A DNA stretch of 64,000 nucleotides. It comes from Dugong dugon. Lineage: Eukaryota; Chordata; Mammalia; Sirenia; Dugongidae. The position numbers and the translations under genes are program-made. Shown here one piece after another: positions 1 through 13,947 of the stretch (positions within the stretch are counted from its first letter, which is position 1; every line of letters begins with the position of its first letter). The notes under the pieces are model-generated. The model saw nothing but the letters and a program-made list of their open reading frames with translations. It was not told where the DNA came from and did not search any database. Location of the stretch: positions 20,816,501 through 20,880,500 of the forward strand of contig CM057476.1 of the NCBI GenBank assembly GCA_030035585.1. Reading direction: 5' to 3'.

Positions 1-85
1 ATACCCTCAGAACTCAGCATGCACAGAGCACTTGGTGAGTCTCCTCACTCTCTGAGCACCAGCGAAAGCTCAGAGTTTTAAGTCA

Positions 86-1800
<1,715 letters not shown>

Positions 1801-1987
1801 CTACTAGGTACACTGTTGAACTGACTACATATAATTAACAATTGGACCCATATGGCAATAGAACCCTGATGAGACGCAGAAACTACACACAGCAACGGAA
1901 AGGGAAACAAGCATGAACCTCTTTGTCTCTCAGCCCCCGTGTTACACCTCCCTTCCCACTGCACTTTCTAATACATGGGTGCAGTAC

Positions 1988-2091
1988 CTGCCTGTTCCAG
2001 TCGCACCAACACTGGATACTGGATGAAGAGTTTTTTAATGGTCACAAGTAGTGAAGTCCACTCTTCTCTTCTCTCATTCTGCACCACCACT
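1988..2091 (-). CDS. DEPDC5: DEPDC5 exon 13, codons 256-291
   Basis: The frame reads [20 protein letters not shown] then [14 protein letters not shown]. The acceptor is ATTTAG and the donor is GTACTG, a weak match to the consensus. The opening A completes Lys256 and the closing G is completed to Glu291 by exon 14. Confidence 0.96.
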
Positions 2092-2439
2092 CTAAATGCA
2101 GTATTATTAGAAAATATTCATCAAACAGCTACTACATACAGGACATCAGGGCCCTTACAGGATGCCAAGGAGATAAGACGGGATTCCCAGAATTAAGAGA
2201 ATTTACTATCTAAACTGCAAGTGTTACATAGCAACAAGCATCACATAAGTAGTCTATAGTAATAAGTAATCAAGCCAAATGCATCTAACAAGCATTACCA
2301 AAGGAATGTCATCACATTAAGAGTCACATAAACTAAAAATAAAACATGGGAAAACATTAAACAAAAAAAAACTTGCCTTGAGATTGTATTAATGCCCAGT
2401 GTTCAGCAGGGACAGGAACATAGGCACATACTGTTAAAG

Positions 2440-3930
2440 GCATGTAAATTTTACCTTTATGAATTACTGTTAGGCAATATGTACAAGAAGCCTTAAAAGA
2501 GACTGTCCCATATATGTTCATAACATATAGATGCACTGAGCACGTCCAGGTCAGGGAACTAACTAGATTAGAGGAAAAGGATGGCTGTCAATCTGTTTAC
2601 TGTACACTCTTCTGTACCTTTAAAAATCTGAACCATTTGGATGTATTCCAAAAAAAAATAAAATTTAAATTTAAAAAGAAAACTACACATTTTCTCTAAT
2701 ACAGTGAGTTCAATGCTAGGAATTTATTTTAAAGAAACACTCAGAGGTACATGACTACCTATTTGTATATATATGTGTATATATACATATATTTATTTAT
2801 CACACTGGTATAGATAATTTCAAAAACTAGAAAAAATATCTAACAAAAAAGAATTGGTTAAATTATGATAAAATTTGATAGACTATGACAAAATACTGTA
2901 TAGTCATCAAAAATTATATGATTATTTTTGGTAATTTTTGAATACGGGTAATAGGTACATGGAAGTTCACTATGCTGTTCTCTCTACCTAAGTATGTTTG
3001 GTTTTATTAAAAACGAAAACAAACCAAAAAAGATGATGCCAATTTTAAAATGGAATAAACAGAAAAAGATCTGGAGAAACAGATACCACACTGTTAAAAG
3101 TATTTCACTCTGGACTAACTATGTCAGACTAGGAATAAAAAAAAAAAAAAAAAAGATGAAAAGATGAGCTAACAAGATGAACAGACAACTCACATAAAGG
3201 AAAAACACACAGGACAACAGACCTAAGAAAACACTTACTCTCGCTAGAAAATGAATAGTAACACACAATGAGATAATTTTTCCTCCATCCAAATTGGCAA
3301 AGAACCAACGAAGGAAAGCGTATTCAGTGTAGGTAAGAATGCAAAGAGATAATTTTCATGCACTGTTGCTAAGCAAATAGAATTTTCCACTTCAATGTTT
3401 TTGGAGGGCAATTTGGCTTCACAGCCGAAAGTCTTAACAAAAACAGAACACCCTTTGACCCAATAACTCCAGTTCTGGAAATTTATCCTAAAAAATAATT
3501 AAGGATATACTTAAAAGATTTAGCTGTAAGAACATTCAAGAGTAGTACTACTGACAACAATGAAAGCTGGAAATCACCTCAGTGTTTAACAAAAGTTAGC
3601 AACCCAGTGGAATTTCTCTATAGCAATAAAAAAATGATACAGTAGAAGTGTTTGACATGAAACAGCATTTGTAATACAGTAATTGGAAATGTAGGTTTAA
3701 AACACATAAAAATAACATGTGCAGTATGTGATCAGATCTCTCTGAAAATTAATTTTTCTCTCTCTGTATACAGCGAATGAGGCTTGATTTTCTGAGGTGA
3801 TACTGACTGGACGTGGGAGGTGGAATTGAGGGTGTTTTGACTTGCTCCTTAGATAGCTATACTTTGAGATTTTCCTAAAACAAACCTGTATTGCTTTTAT
3901 AAGAAAAAGAAAACTAAAGTTTCTTTTAAT
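2440..3930 (+). repeat. Ancient L1 (L1M-like) 3' fragments
   Basis: Decayed L1 ORF2-end phrases can be read in the sense direction, such as caaagagataattttcatgc near 3345 and the block 'accctttgacccaataactcc' near 3450. Short A-rich tails interrupt them. Several pieces are likely, broken by (AT)-rich simple sequence near 2765-2800 and an A-run near 3138. Confidence 0.5.
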
Positions 3931-3999
3931 ATTGGGGATGACTTTATAATGACATGGAAAAATTTATACATAAATCTCTGATCTATAGTCACAAATATA

Positions 4000-4022
4000 T
4001 ACATACACACACACACACACAA
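4000..4022. repeat. (CA)n microsatellite
   Basis: About nine tandem CA units follow the decayed L1 tract and precede the AfroSINE at 4173. Confidence 0.8.
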
Positions 4023-4172
4023 AATGTGTTTTTATGCAAATAATGCACACCTTCTACGTTTGTTTGTCGATCATGCCCGCCCCCTGCAAAGTATTTTCAT
4101 AAGTATCACTATGCCAATTTTTTTTTTTACATGTTTCTGTAAAAACTTGTTGTTGTAAAAAATATGTATATA

Positions 4173-4408
4173 GGAGCCTTGGTGATGCAGTGGTTAAGCA
4201 CTGAGCTGTTAACCAAATGGTCAGTAGTTTGAACGCACCAACTACTCCCAAACCCACTAGCTCCTCCCAAAACCACCAGCCACTTCATGTGAGAAAGATG
4301 TGGCAGTCAGCTTCTATAAGATTACAGCATTGGAAACCCTATGGGGCAGTTCTACTCTGTCCAGTAGGGTCACCGTGAGTCGGAATCGACTCGACAGCAA
4401 TGGGTTTA
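4173..4408 (+). repeat. AfroSINE, full length, abutting the RTE LINE
   Basis: The tRNA-derived head starts ggagccttggtgatgcagtgg, and the tail ends in gagtcggaatcgactcgac followed by agcaatgggttt. The RTE 5' sequence begins with almost no spacer, so the two either inserted side by side or moved as one unit. Confidence 0.9.
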
Positions 4409-7400
4409 TGGGATACAGTAAAACCTGCCCCACACGTCTGTCAGTTTGTCCTACTGTGGGGCTTGTGTGTTGCTGTGATACGGGAAGCAATGCCACCGGT
4501 ATTTCAAAGACCAGTAGGGTCACCACTGGTGGACAGGTTTCAGTGGAGCTTCCAGAATAAGACAGAGTAGGAAGAAGGACATGGAGGTCTACTTCTAAAA
4601 ACTGGCCAGTGAAAACCTTATGAATAGCAGCAGCAGATTGTCTGGTACAGTGCCGGAAGATGAGCTTCCCAGGTTGGAAGGCACTCAAAATACAACTGGG
4701 GAAGAGCTTCCTTTCAAAGTAGAGTCAACCTTAATGACGTGGACGGAGTCAAGCTTTTGGGACCTTCATTTGCTGAAGTGGCATGACTCAAAATGAGAAG
4801 AAACAGCTGCAAATATCCATTAATAACAGGAACATGGAATGTACAAAGTATGAATCTAAGGAAAATTGGAAGTTGTCAAAAATGAAATGGAACACATAAA
4901 GATTGATATCCTAGGCATTAGTGAGGTGAAATGGACTAGTACTGGTCATTTTGAATCAGACAATCATACTATGCCATGAATGAAAAATTGAACAGGAATG
5001 GCATCACATTCATTGTCTAAAAGAGCATTTCAAGATCTATCCTGAAGTACAACACTGTCACTGATAGGACAATATCGATACGTCTATAAGAAAGACCAGT
5101 TAATACGATTATTATTCAAGTTTACACACCAAACACTACGGTCAAAGATAAAGAAATTGAAGATTTCTCCAACTTCTGCAGTCTGAAATTGATCAAACAT
5201 GCAATCAAGATGCACTGATAATTACTGGTGACTGGAATGTGAAAGTTGGAAACAAAGAGGAAGAAACAGTAGTTGGAAAATATAGCCTTGGTGACAGAAA
5301 TGACACGAGATTGCATGATAGAATTCCACAAGACCAAAGAATTATTAATTGCAAATACATATTTTCAATAACACAAACAGTGACTCTACACGTGGACTTC
5401 ACCAGATAGAAGACACAGGAATCAAACTGATGACATCTGTGGAAAGAGACGATGGAGAAGCTCATATAATCCAGTCAGAACAAGGCTCAGGGACTGACTG
5501 TGGAACAGACCATTAACTGCTCATATGCAAGATCAACCTGAAGCTGAAGAAAATTAGAACAAGTTCACAAGAGCCAAAATACGACCGTAAATATATCCCA
5601 CCTGAATTTAGAGACCATCTCAAGAATGGATTTGAGTCACTGAATACTAACAACCAAAGACGAGATGAGTTGTGGAATGGTATCAAGGACATCATACATG
5701 AAAAAAACAAAAGGTCATTAAAAAGACAGGAAAGAAAGAAAAGACCAAAATGCATGTCAAAATGACTCTGAAACTTGCTCTTGAACACAGAGCAGCTAAA
5801 GCAAAAGGAAGAAATGATGAAGTAAAAGAGCTGAACAGAAGATTTCAAAGGGCAGCTCTAGAAGACAAAGTAATGTACTGCAATGAAACGTGCAAAGACC
5901 TGGAGTTAGAAAACCAAAAGGGAAGAACACGCTCAGCATATCTCAAGCTGAAAGAAACAAAGAAAAAATTTAAGCCTTGAGTTGCAATATGAAAGGATTC
6001 TACAGGGAAAAAACTGAATGATGCAGGAAGCATCAAGAGAAGATGGAAGGAATACACAGTCACTGTATCAAAAAGAATTGGTCAATATTCAACCATTTCA
6101 GGAGGTAGCACAAGAACCAATAGTACTGAAGGAAGAGGTCCAAGCTACACTGAAGGTAATGGCGAGAAACAAGCCTCCAGGAATTGACAGAATACTACCT
6201 GAGATGTTTCAACAAACGGATGCAGCGCTACAGGTGTCAAGAAATTTGGAAGATAGCTTCCTGGCCAATTGACTGGAAGAGATCCATCTTTGTGCCCATT
6301 CCAAAGAAAGGTGATCCAACAGAATGTGGAAATTATCGAACAATGTCATTAATATCACATGCAAGTAAAATTTTGCTGAAGATCATTTAAAAGCAGTTGC
6401 AGTAGTACATCGACAGGGAACTGCCAGAAGTTCAATCCAGATTCAGAAGAGAACATGGAACAAGGGATATCATTGTGATGTCAGCTGGATCTTGGCTGAA
6501 AGCAGAGAATACCACAAAGATGGTTACCTGTGTTTTACTGACTATGCAAAGGCATTCAACTGTGTGGATCATAACAAATTACGGATAACGCTGCACAAAA
6601 TGGGAATTCCAGAACACTTAATTGTGCTCATGAGGAACCTGTACATAGACCAAGAAGCAGTCGTTCAAACAGAACAAGGGGATATTGTCTGGTTTAAAGT
6701 TAGGAAAGGTGTGCGTCAGGGTTGTATCCTTTCACCATACTTATTCAATCTGTATGCTCAGCAAATAATCAGAGAAGCTGGACTATATGAAGAAGAATGG
6801 GGCATCGAGATAGGAGGAAGACTCATTAACAACCTGCGATATACAGATGACACAAACTTGCTTGCTAAAAGTGAAGAGGACTTCAAGCACTTACTGATAA
6901 AGATCAGACTACAGCCTTCAGTATGGATTACACCTCAACAAAAAGAAAACAAAAATCCTCACAAATGGACCAACAAGCAACATCATAATAAATGGAGAAA
7001 AGGTTGATGTCAAGGATTTCATTTTAACTGGATCCACAATCAATGCCCATGGAAGCAGCAGTCAGGAAATCAAACCACATTTTGCATTAGGCAAATCTGC
7101 TGCAAAAGACCTTTTTAAAGTGTTAAAAAACAAAGATGTCACTTGGAAGACTAAAGCGTGCCTGACCCAAGCCACGATATTTTCAATCGCCTCATATGCA
7201 TGCGAAAGCTGAAATGAATAAGGAAGACCAAAGAAGAATTGATGCCTTTGAATTATGGTGCTGGCGAAGAAAACTGAATATACCATGGACTGCCAGAAGA
7301 ATGAACAAGTCTGTCTTGGAAGAAACACATCCAGAGTGCTCCTTGGAAGCGAGGATGGTAGACTTCATCTCACGTACTTTGGACATGTTATCGGGAAGGA

Positions 7401-7620
7401 CCAGTCCCTGGAGAAGGACATCATGCTTGGTAAAGTAGAGGATCAGTGAAAAGGAAGAAGACCCTCAACAAGATGGAGTGACACAGTGGCTGCAAGCAAC
7501 AATGGGCTCAAACATAGCAACGATTGTGAGGATGGCGCAGGACCAGGCAGTGTTTCGTTCTGTTGTATTCAGGGTCACTATGAGTCGGAATTGGCTCAAG
7601 GGCACCTAACAACAACATTA
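4409..7620 (+). mobile_element. RTE-clade LINE, nearly full length, inactivated
   Basis: About 3.2 kb in RTE order. A 5' untranslated part (4409-4790) is followed by an endonuclease-like region (about 4800-5560) that is broken by stops. Fragments of the middle (5750-5980, 6018-6272) follow. The reverse transcriptase is best preserved at 6492-7007: palm motif A near FTDYAKAFNCVDH, motif B GVRQGCILSPYLF, and motif C as YTDD where YADD is usual. A C-terminal remnant lies at 7190-7450. The 3' end (7560-7620) reads gggtcactatgagtcggaat and ends in (AAC)n. Multiple frameshifts and stops mean no active protein. The 3' end resembles the AfroSINE tail, as expected if RTE enzymes mobilise AfroSINEs. 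It resembles the elephant RTE1 family from memory. Confidence 0.9.
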
Positions 7621-7734
7621 TCATCTCAACAGGATAGGTGGGGCCACTATTATTTTCCACCTCGTGCTATTTTATTTTTCAGAAATTTTATGATGAACAT
7701 GAATTCCTCTTAAAATGACAGAAAAAGGTAAAAT

Positions 7735-8295
7735 AATATGTGATAAGGCAAATATAACAAAATGTTAATTCTGGAATCCAGATGGTGCGTATATGGGTGT
7801 TCACCGTGCAATTCTATGAGCTGTGCTCTAGGTTTGAAAATTTTTATAATAAAATGTTGGACAAACAACGAAGTTAAAAGCAATGCATGATCCTAAATTG
7901 AAACTTGGATCAGGAAAAACATTTCTATAAAGCATAGTATTAGAACACTTAGTAAAATCTGCATGTGAACTCTGTTGGATAATATCTGCATCAATGTTAA
8001 ATTTCCTGAATATAATTATATTTTGATTATGTAATAGAATGTCCTTGTTCTTAGGAAATACATGAAGTATTTACAGGTGACAGGTCATGATTTATGTAGC
8101 TTACTCTCAAATATTTAAAAATAAATAAATATGTAGATACAGAGACAGAGAAAGCAAGTGTGGCAAAATGTTAATAATTTGTGAACCTAGTATATGGATG
8201 TTCATTATACGATTCTTTCAACTTTCCGGTAGGTTTTAAATTTTTTAAATAAAAACTTCAAAAGGTTATACAAAAAACTGTCTAAAAAGTTTCCA
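7735..8295 (+). repeat. Two ancient L1 3' ends
   Basis: Two similar blocks (about 7745-7860 and 8160-8275) each read like the 3' end of an old L1: 'aaaatgttaat', a 'gttcatt-ac-attctttcaac' phrase, then 'ataaaa'. They are decayed and only provisionally assigned. Confidence 0.45.
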
Positions 8296-8362
8296 TAAGA
8301 TTTCTGTCTCTCTTTTTACTTTATGAACAAAATCACAATAAAAAACAACTATAGCTGTAAAC

Positions 8363-8508
8363 GAGCCCTGGGGGCATCATGGTTAAGAGCTCAGCTGTTA
8401 ACCAAAGGGTCAGCAGTCTGAATCTACCAGCCGCTCCTTGGAAATCCTATGGGGCCGTTCTACCCTGTCCTACAGAGTCGCTATGAGTTGGAATCAACTA
8501 GACAGCAA
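8363..8508 (+). repeat. AfroSINE, short form
   Basis: Head gagccctgggggcatcatgg, middle cagccgctccttggaaatcc, tail ctatgagttggaatcaacta. The tail A/T stretch is lost. Confidence 0.9.
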
Positions 8509-8524
8509 GCAGTATAGATATAAA

Positions 8525-8690
8525 GGAGCCACTGTGGCGTCGTGGTTAAGAGATCGGCTACTAAACAAAAGGTCAGCAGTTGGAATCCACCAGGCGCTCC
8601 TTGGAAACCCTATGGGGCAGTTCTACTCTGTTCTATAGGGTCACTATGAGTCGGAATCGACTCGACCACAATGGGTTTTTTCTGGTTTAT
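8525..8690 (+). repeat. AfroSINE, short form
   Basis: Complete from ggagccactgtggcgtcgtgg to the tail gagtcggaatcgactcgacc and a T-rich end. It lies 16 bp after another copy in the same orientation. Confidence 0.92.
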
Positions 8691-9448
8691 AGTTATAAAA
8701 GGATTGCTCTTTAGGAGTGTTTTATGAGGCTGAAAAAGTAAAATGAGGGAGAAATAACTCTACAGATTGGCATCTGGTACAAGAAAAGCCAGCTTGGGTC
8801 TTAGGAAAGAGCTAGCTACAAAAAAATGTTTAAGGCCGCAGGTGGGACCTTGGACATTTGAGATAAAAACTAAACCCACATAATAAACTCCTCTTGCAAA
8901 ACAGCGAGACATTATATTTCCAAGTCTGAGGTATGAGGAGAAACTAACAAGAAGTTAGTTATTCCTCTAGCTTACAGAAGAGAGTTAAGAGAAAAGCTAT
9001 CTGGAAAGGCTTTAACAAGCAAAGTCAGAAGTAACAAAATGAACTTATTAACAAAGGGACTGGATTTTACTTAAATGTAAAATCTTCATACTTTAGTCAA
9101 GAATAAAACAATTGTTTCAACACCTTCTAAAAAGCAAAAGGCCTCCTAAAGTCGATTTTGATGTCTAGTCTATCCTCCAACTGAAGTGCCAATAATCATG
9201 TGGTAAATTTCTCCACACATTTAAAAGTTTAAAAGGTCAAACTCCTACAGCTCCACGCCACTGCACAACCCCAACGGGTCCCATCTGGTAAGCCTTCCAT
9301 CATCTCACAAAGTGAACCCTTATTCAGTGGCTCTGTTGGGACAATCAGCCTGAGACGCATCCTGTCATGACACAATATGAAATACAGGGCATCAGCGATG
9401 ATAGTGGTCTTACTAAAAAGGATTAACCTGAATCCAATCAAGCCTTTA

Positions 9449-9665
9449 GTGCAAGGTCTCTTAACCTTGGCACTACGGACATTTTGGGTCAAATAACTCA
9501 TTGCTGGGCAGGGAGGGGGGTTGTCCTGTGTACTGTAGGATGTTTAGCAGTATCTCTGGCCTCTTCCCACTAGATGCCACCAGGTGTACCCCTCCCCCGA
9601 GTTTTGACAATCAAAATTATCTCTAGATACTGCCAAATTCTAGACACTGACAAACTGGAATCACC
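9449..9665 (+). repeat. MER20-type hAT miniature transposon
   Basis: The element carries phrases of MER20 (remembered): cggacattttgggtcaaata, taggatgtttagcagtatct and actagatgccaccaggtgta. Its relatives are the inverted pair at 25505-25870. Confidence 0.75.
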
Positions 9666-9755
9666 GTAACCTTTGGTTTACAGGAAATAAAGAAGTTAAA
9701 AGATCACCACAAGGATGCAATCAGAAAAATCCAGAAGGGGTATCCTACAGCCTTC

Positions 9756-9923
9756 CTACTCAAAAGTGGTACAAAGGCTATCAATATGTGCAAACACAGG
9801 AGCTAGTCAGACAAGCAGAATTTTAGGCTCCACCCCAGACCTCCTGAACAGAATGAGCATTTAAGAAGATCGGGACTGGGGTGGGGGGTGATTCATAAGC
9901 ACCGTAACATTTGAGAAACACAG
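9756..9923 (+). repeat. MER5-type hAT miniature transposon
   Basis: The core 'ttttaggctccaccccagacctcctgaa' matches the remembered MER5A core, and the end 'gtaacatttgagaaacacag' matches its terminus. Confidence 0.7.
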
Positions 9924-10039
9924 TTTTACAGGACAGCTGACCCAGTTCTTCGATAAGCCAGTGGTCTAGGAGGGAGAGGAGGAAAGGAAATGTTTTCAAT
10001 CTAAAAACTTAAGAGGCAGACCAAACATAAGAAGTCATT

Positions 10040-10340
10040 CCGGGACAATTAAGAAACTGTGAACACGCACCTGGTATTAAATGATAATATAGAATTATTG
10101 ATAATTTTTGTTAAATGTGGTAACAATACTGTGGTTACATATAAAAATGCCCTTATTTTTTAGATATGCACAGGAATAAAATGTCAAAATATTCATAATT
10201 TACTTTAAAGTAATTTAGGGAAAGAAAACAACAAAGCAAATAACTGTTAAATCTCAGTATTGGATATATGGGTTCATTGCATTCTTTGCTCTTCTTTTCT
10301 GTAGGCTGAAATTTTTCATGATAAACAAAGTCTAGATGCA
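10040..10340 (+). repeat. Ancient L1 3' end
   Basis: Decayed sense L1 3' sequence: 'tggatatatgggttcattgc' then 'cttttctgtaggctgaaatt' then 'cataataaacaaa'-like text. Provisional. Confidence 0.45.
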
Positions 10341-10511
10341 ATGTGGTATCGTTGATTGGATTCTGGAACAAAAAAATTTCATGAGTGGAAAATCTAAAAA
10401 AAAAAACCTGAAGTTTAATTAATAGTAATATATCACTTCTCATAATTTTAACAAATGTAGCATGTCTAAGTAAGATGTTAATATTAAGGGAAACTGGGCG
10501 AAAGGTAATGG

Positions 10512-10726
10512 GGAGCCCTGGGGGTGCAGTGGTTAAGTGCTCGACTGCTAACCAAAAGGTTGTACCCTTGCTCCATGGGAGAAAGATGCCTCAGAAGAAA
10601 GATGCGGCAGTCTGCTTCCATAAAGATTTACAGCCCTGGAAAATCTATGTGGCAGTTCTACCGTGTCCTATAGGGTTGATGAGTCAGAATTGACTCAACA
10701 GCAATGGGTTTGGTTTCAGTTTTTGG
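10512..10726 (+). repeat. AfroSINE, long form
   Basis: Head ggagccctgggggtgcagtgg, the long-form insert with gaaagatgcggcagtctgct, and tail tgagtcagaattgactcaac. It lies about 150 bp from DEPDC5 exon 12, in antisense to the gene. Confidence 0.92.
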
Positions 10727-10874
10727 ATGAAGAGTATATGGGCACTCTCTGTATTATCTTCACAACTTCTCTGTAAATCTAAAAGTATTCCAAAATAAAG
10801 AGGAAGTTATTTTTAAAAAGAAAAGTTTGGAAAGAAACAACAACAAAAAAGCATAGTGAAGCACCCAAACATAC

Positions 10875-10947
10875 TTGTAAAAGTCTTCATAGAATCGTCC
10901 TTTGTGATCCTGTTGAATTGAGGCTCGGCTTACTTCGGGAAACTCAT
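10875..10947 (-). CDS. DEPDC5: DEPDC5 exon 12, codons 232-256
   Basis: The frame reads [20 protein letters not shown] then EDFY, plus two bases of Lys256. The acceptor is TTTTAG and the donor GTATGT. Differences from recalled human sequence are VS for IN and Q for R, both mild. Confidence 0.96.
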
Positions 10948-11084
10948 CTAAAATAGAGAAAACACAGTCTGCAGATCAGACTAAAAAGAGAAATTCACAT
11001 TTTCTCTGGCCCCCTCCTAGTTGGGAGATTTGCAATTCCCCCACCCCCCAAAAAAGTAAATAAAGATAACTGTGTATCTGTTTG

Positions 11085-11243
11085 GGGTTCTGGTGGCATA
11101 GTGGTTAAGAGCTCAGGCTGCTAACCAAAAGGCTGGCAGTTCAAATCCACCAGACTCTCCTTGGAAACCCTATGGGGCAGTTCTACTCTGTCCTATAGGG
11201 TTGCTATAAGTTGGAATCGACTCAATGGCAACGGGTTTTAACA
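11085..11243 (+). repeat. AfroSINE, short form
   Basis: Head ggttctggtggcatagtgg, then aaccctatggggcagttcta, tail ctataagttggaatcgactc. It lies in the short intron between DEPDC5 exons 12 and 11. Confidence 0.92.
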
Positions 11244-11449
11244 GGTGTATCTATTAAGTTGGTTTTAAGATGAAGCACAACTCACTAACTTCTTGCAGCC
11301 ACTAATAGACTATACTATCTTCTATTTCACCCTCAAATGCAAAAGGTAGGAAAGATGGAGCAGGGCAAGGGGGCAGAAAATGAAGAGATGGCTGACGTGG
11401 ACAGCGGTATGTGAGAGCTTAACATAAAATAAGTAAGAAAAAAGCATTA

Positions 11450-11647
<198 letters not shown>

Positions 11648-11664
11648 CTAACTTCATGTAATAA

Positions 11665-11790
11665 TAGTTTGCATAGTGCAGTGGAAAGAGCACTGGACTG
11701 GGAGTCAGAAGACTTGGCTAGAGTCCTGGCTCTGACACTTAGCAGTACATGACCCTGGGCAAGTTACTTAAAGTCCCAGAGACGTGGAAA
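11665..11790 (+). repeat. MIR SINE
   Basis: The MIR core is clear: gtgcagtggaaagagcactg then gactgggagtcagaagactt and ctgggcaagttacttaa. Confidence 0.85.
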
Positions 11791-12437
11791 GTGCTTTGAA
11801 AGCTGCAAATCACCAACAAGTAAGGGACCCTGTCTTCCAGCTCTTGATTTGGCATGAAACTGATCAGCCTGGTGTCAGAGGCTCATGATATTGGCACCTG
11901 CTTCACAGTATTTTTTAATCTCTTCAGAACTTCAGTTTAGGAACAAGAGCAGCACCCATGGTATTAGACATAAAAACCAAAGACACTCCTACACGCTACC
12001 CACTACCATAGGATGAGAATTGGGGGCTGCTCCAGATAGAGAGGTGGAAGCCAAGGCAAGCAATTGTCATTGGCCTGGGATGGAGCTGGTAAGAATAAAT
12101 GTTTCCATGGAGTCTGGAGATCAGTGTCCTGAGAGTTGGATGTTTACAGATGGACATGAAATTTAGCTGGCACCAGTAAGCCAGGAAACTCAGTTTCAGT
12201 TCCTCCTGAGACTTTAATGATGACAACCTGCACTAGCTAACCCCATCTCTAACTCAACCATACTTACTGGCTATGCAATTTAGTATTCAGCAAGTAAAGC
12301 GTATAGCAATGCACATTATATAACATCATATAATACAATGCACCTTATATTCTTCCATAAACGTAGCTCAAGTGGACAGGAATTCTTAACTACTTTTCAT
12401 GGTACCAGGATCAGGGTGCCAGAAAAAGATCAGAGTC

Positions 12438-12622
12438 TTGTTGAGTGCCATCGAGTTGATTTCAACTCATAACAACCCCGTGTGACAGAGCAGAACTGCC
12501 CCATAAGCTTTTCTAGGCTGTAATCTTTATGGAAGGAGACTGCCAGGTCTTTCTCCCACGAAGCCACTGGGTCAGGTCAAACCGTCAATGTTTCAGTTAG
12601 CAGCCAAGCACGTAACTAGGCA
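12438..12622 (-). repeat. AfroSINE, long form
   Basis: In the plus strand it reads gagtgccatcgagttgattt, then actgccaggtctttctccca, then agcagccaagcacgtaac, which is the element in reverse. Confidence 0.88.
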
Positions 12623-12929
12623 CCAACTAATTTACTGGACTCCAAGTGCTCCAAACTCTTATCTCAGCATCCGTATCTGACTTTGATATAAGTGATGTAC
12701 AGGAAAAATGCCTCACAGTGGGCTGATGTGAACATAAGAGCCTCTCAACACATACATGACAGAGGAGATAACATATGAAGGAGAGAGTATTGACACATTG
12801 TGGGGTTGGCAACCAATGTCACAAAACAATACGTGTATTAACTGTTTAATGACAAACTAATTTGCTCTGTAAACCTTAATCCTTAAAATCTTAATTAAAA
12901 AAATATATAAATAAACTAGGCCCCTGAGC

Positions 12930-13770
12930 CATGTTCCTGTATTTTCTTCTACAAATTTTCTGATTTTAGTTTTCACATTTAGGTTCTTCATTCATTTTGA
13001 ATTGGTTTTTATGTATGGTGAGAAGTATGGATCCTGATTCATTCTCCTGCATGTGACAATCCAATTTTCCCAGCATCATTCATTGAAGAGAATACTTTTT
13101 CCCCATTGAATGGACTGAACACTTTTGTCACCATGTAAAATGGTACAGCCACTTTGGAAAACAGTTTGGAGGTTCCACAAAAAGTTGAACATATAACCAC
13201 CATAAGACTCAGCTATCCTAACCCTAGGTATATACCCAGAAGAAGTAAAGCAGGAATGTAAACAGAAACCTATATACCAATGTTCAATGCAATTCTTTTC
13301 ATAATAGCCAAAAGGTGGAAACAACTGAAATGTCCAACAACAGATGAACCGATAAACAAAATGTGGCACGTACACACCATGGAATATTTCTCAGCCATAA
13401 AGAGAAATGAAGTTCTGATGCATGCCACAACATGGATGAACCTTGAAAACATCATGCTGAGAGAAAGAAGTCAGTCACAAAAGGATAGACACTGTATGAT
13501 CTCATTTATATAAAATAAGCAAAGATATAGAAACCAAAGATTCTTAGTGGTTACCAGGGGAGGGAGGGAGAGGGAAAGGGGAAGTTTTTGTTTAGGGAGC
13601 ATTGAGTTTATATTAATGGTGGTGGAATAATTTGAAAAAGGTTAGCAATGGCGCACAACTAAATGTTAAAAGAATAAAATCAAACTCACTGAATTATATG
13701 TATCGAAATGTTTGAAATGGTGTATGTTTTGTTGTGTATATTTTTATCACAACAATTATTTAAAAAAAAA
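12930..13770 (+). mobile_element. L1 3' end with an inverted 5' piece
   Basis: The right part (13131-13770) is sense L1: a late ORF2 frame with caatgttcaatgcaattctt and gaaatgtccaacaacagatg, then a 3' UTR and an A18 tail. The left part (12930-13130) is ORF2 sequence from further upstream in the opposite orientation. Compared with the L1 at 46790-48180, roughly 500 bp between the two pieces are missing. This is the pattern of twin priming; two independent insertions remain possible. Confidence 0.75.
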
Positions 13771-13774
13771 AAAA

Positions 13775-13857
13775 AAAACCTACGGTGGGCAGTTCTCCTC
13801 TAATGCACATGGGGACACCATGAGTCGGGGTCAACTTGATGGCAACTGTTTTCTTTT
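13775..13857 (+). repeat. AfroSINE 3' fragment
   Basis: Truncated at the 5' side; starts near cctacggtgggcagttctcc and includes caccatgagtcggggtcaac. It directly follows the L1 poly(A). Confidence 0.75.
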
Positions 13858-13947
13858 TTTTTCCAGGGGGTGGTGCATATTAAGTCCTTAAAAGAGACAT
13901 GATTTGCAAATATGGTCTCCCATTCTGTGGGTTGCCTATTCTGTTTT

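Noticed and set aside
4314-4688. A 124-codon minus-strand frame over the AfroSINE-RTE junction
   Set aside because: It is antisense to two identified transposons and has no protein signature.
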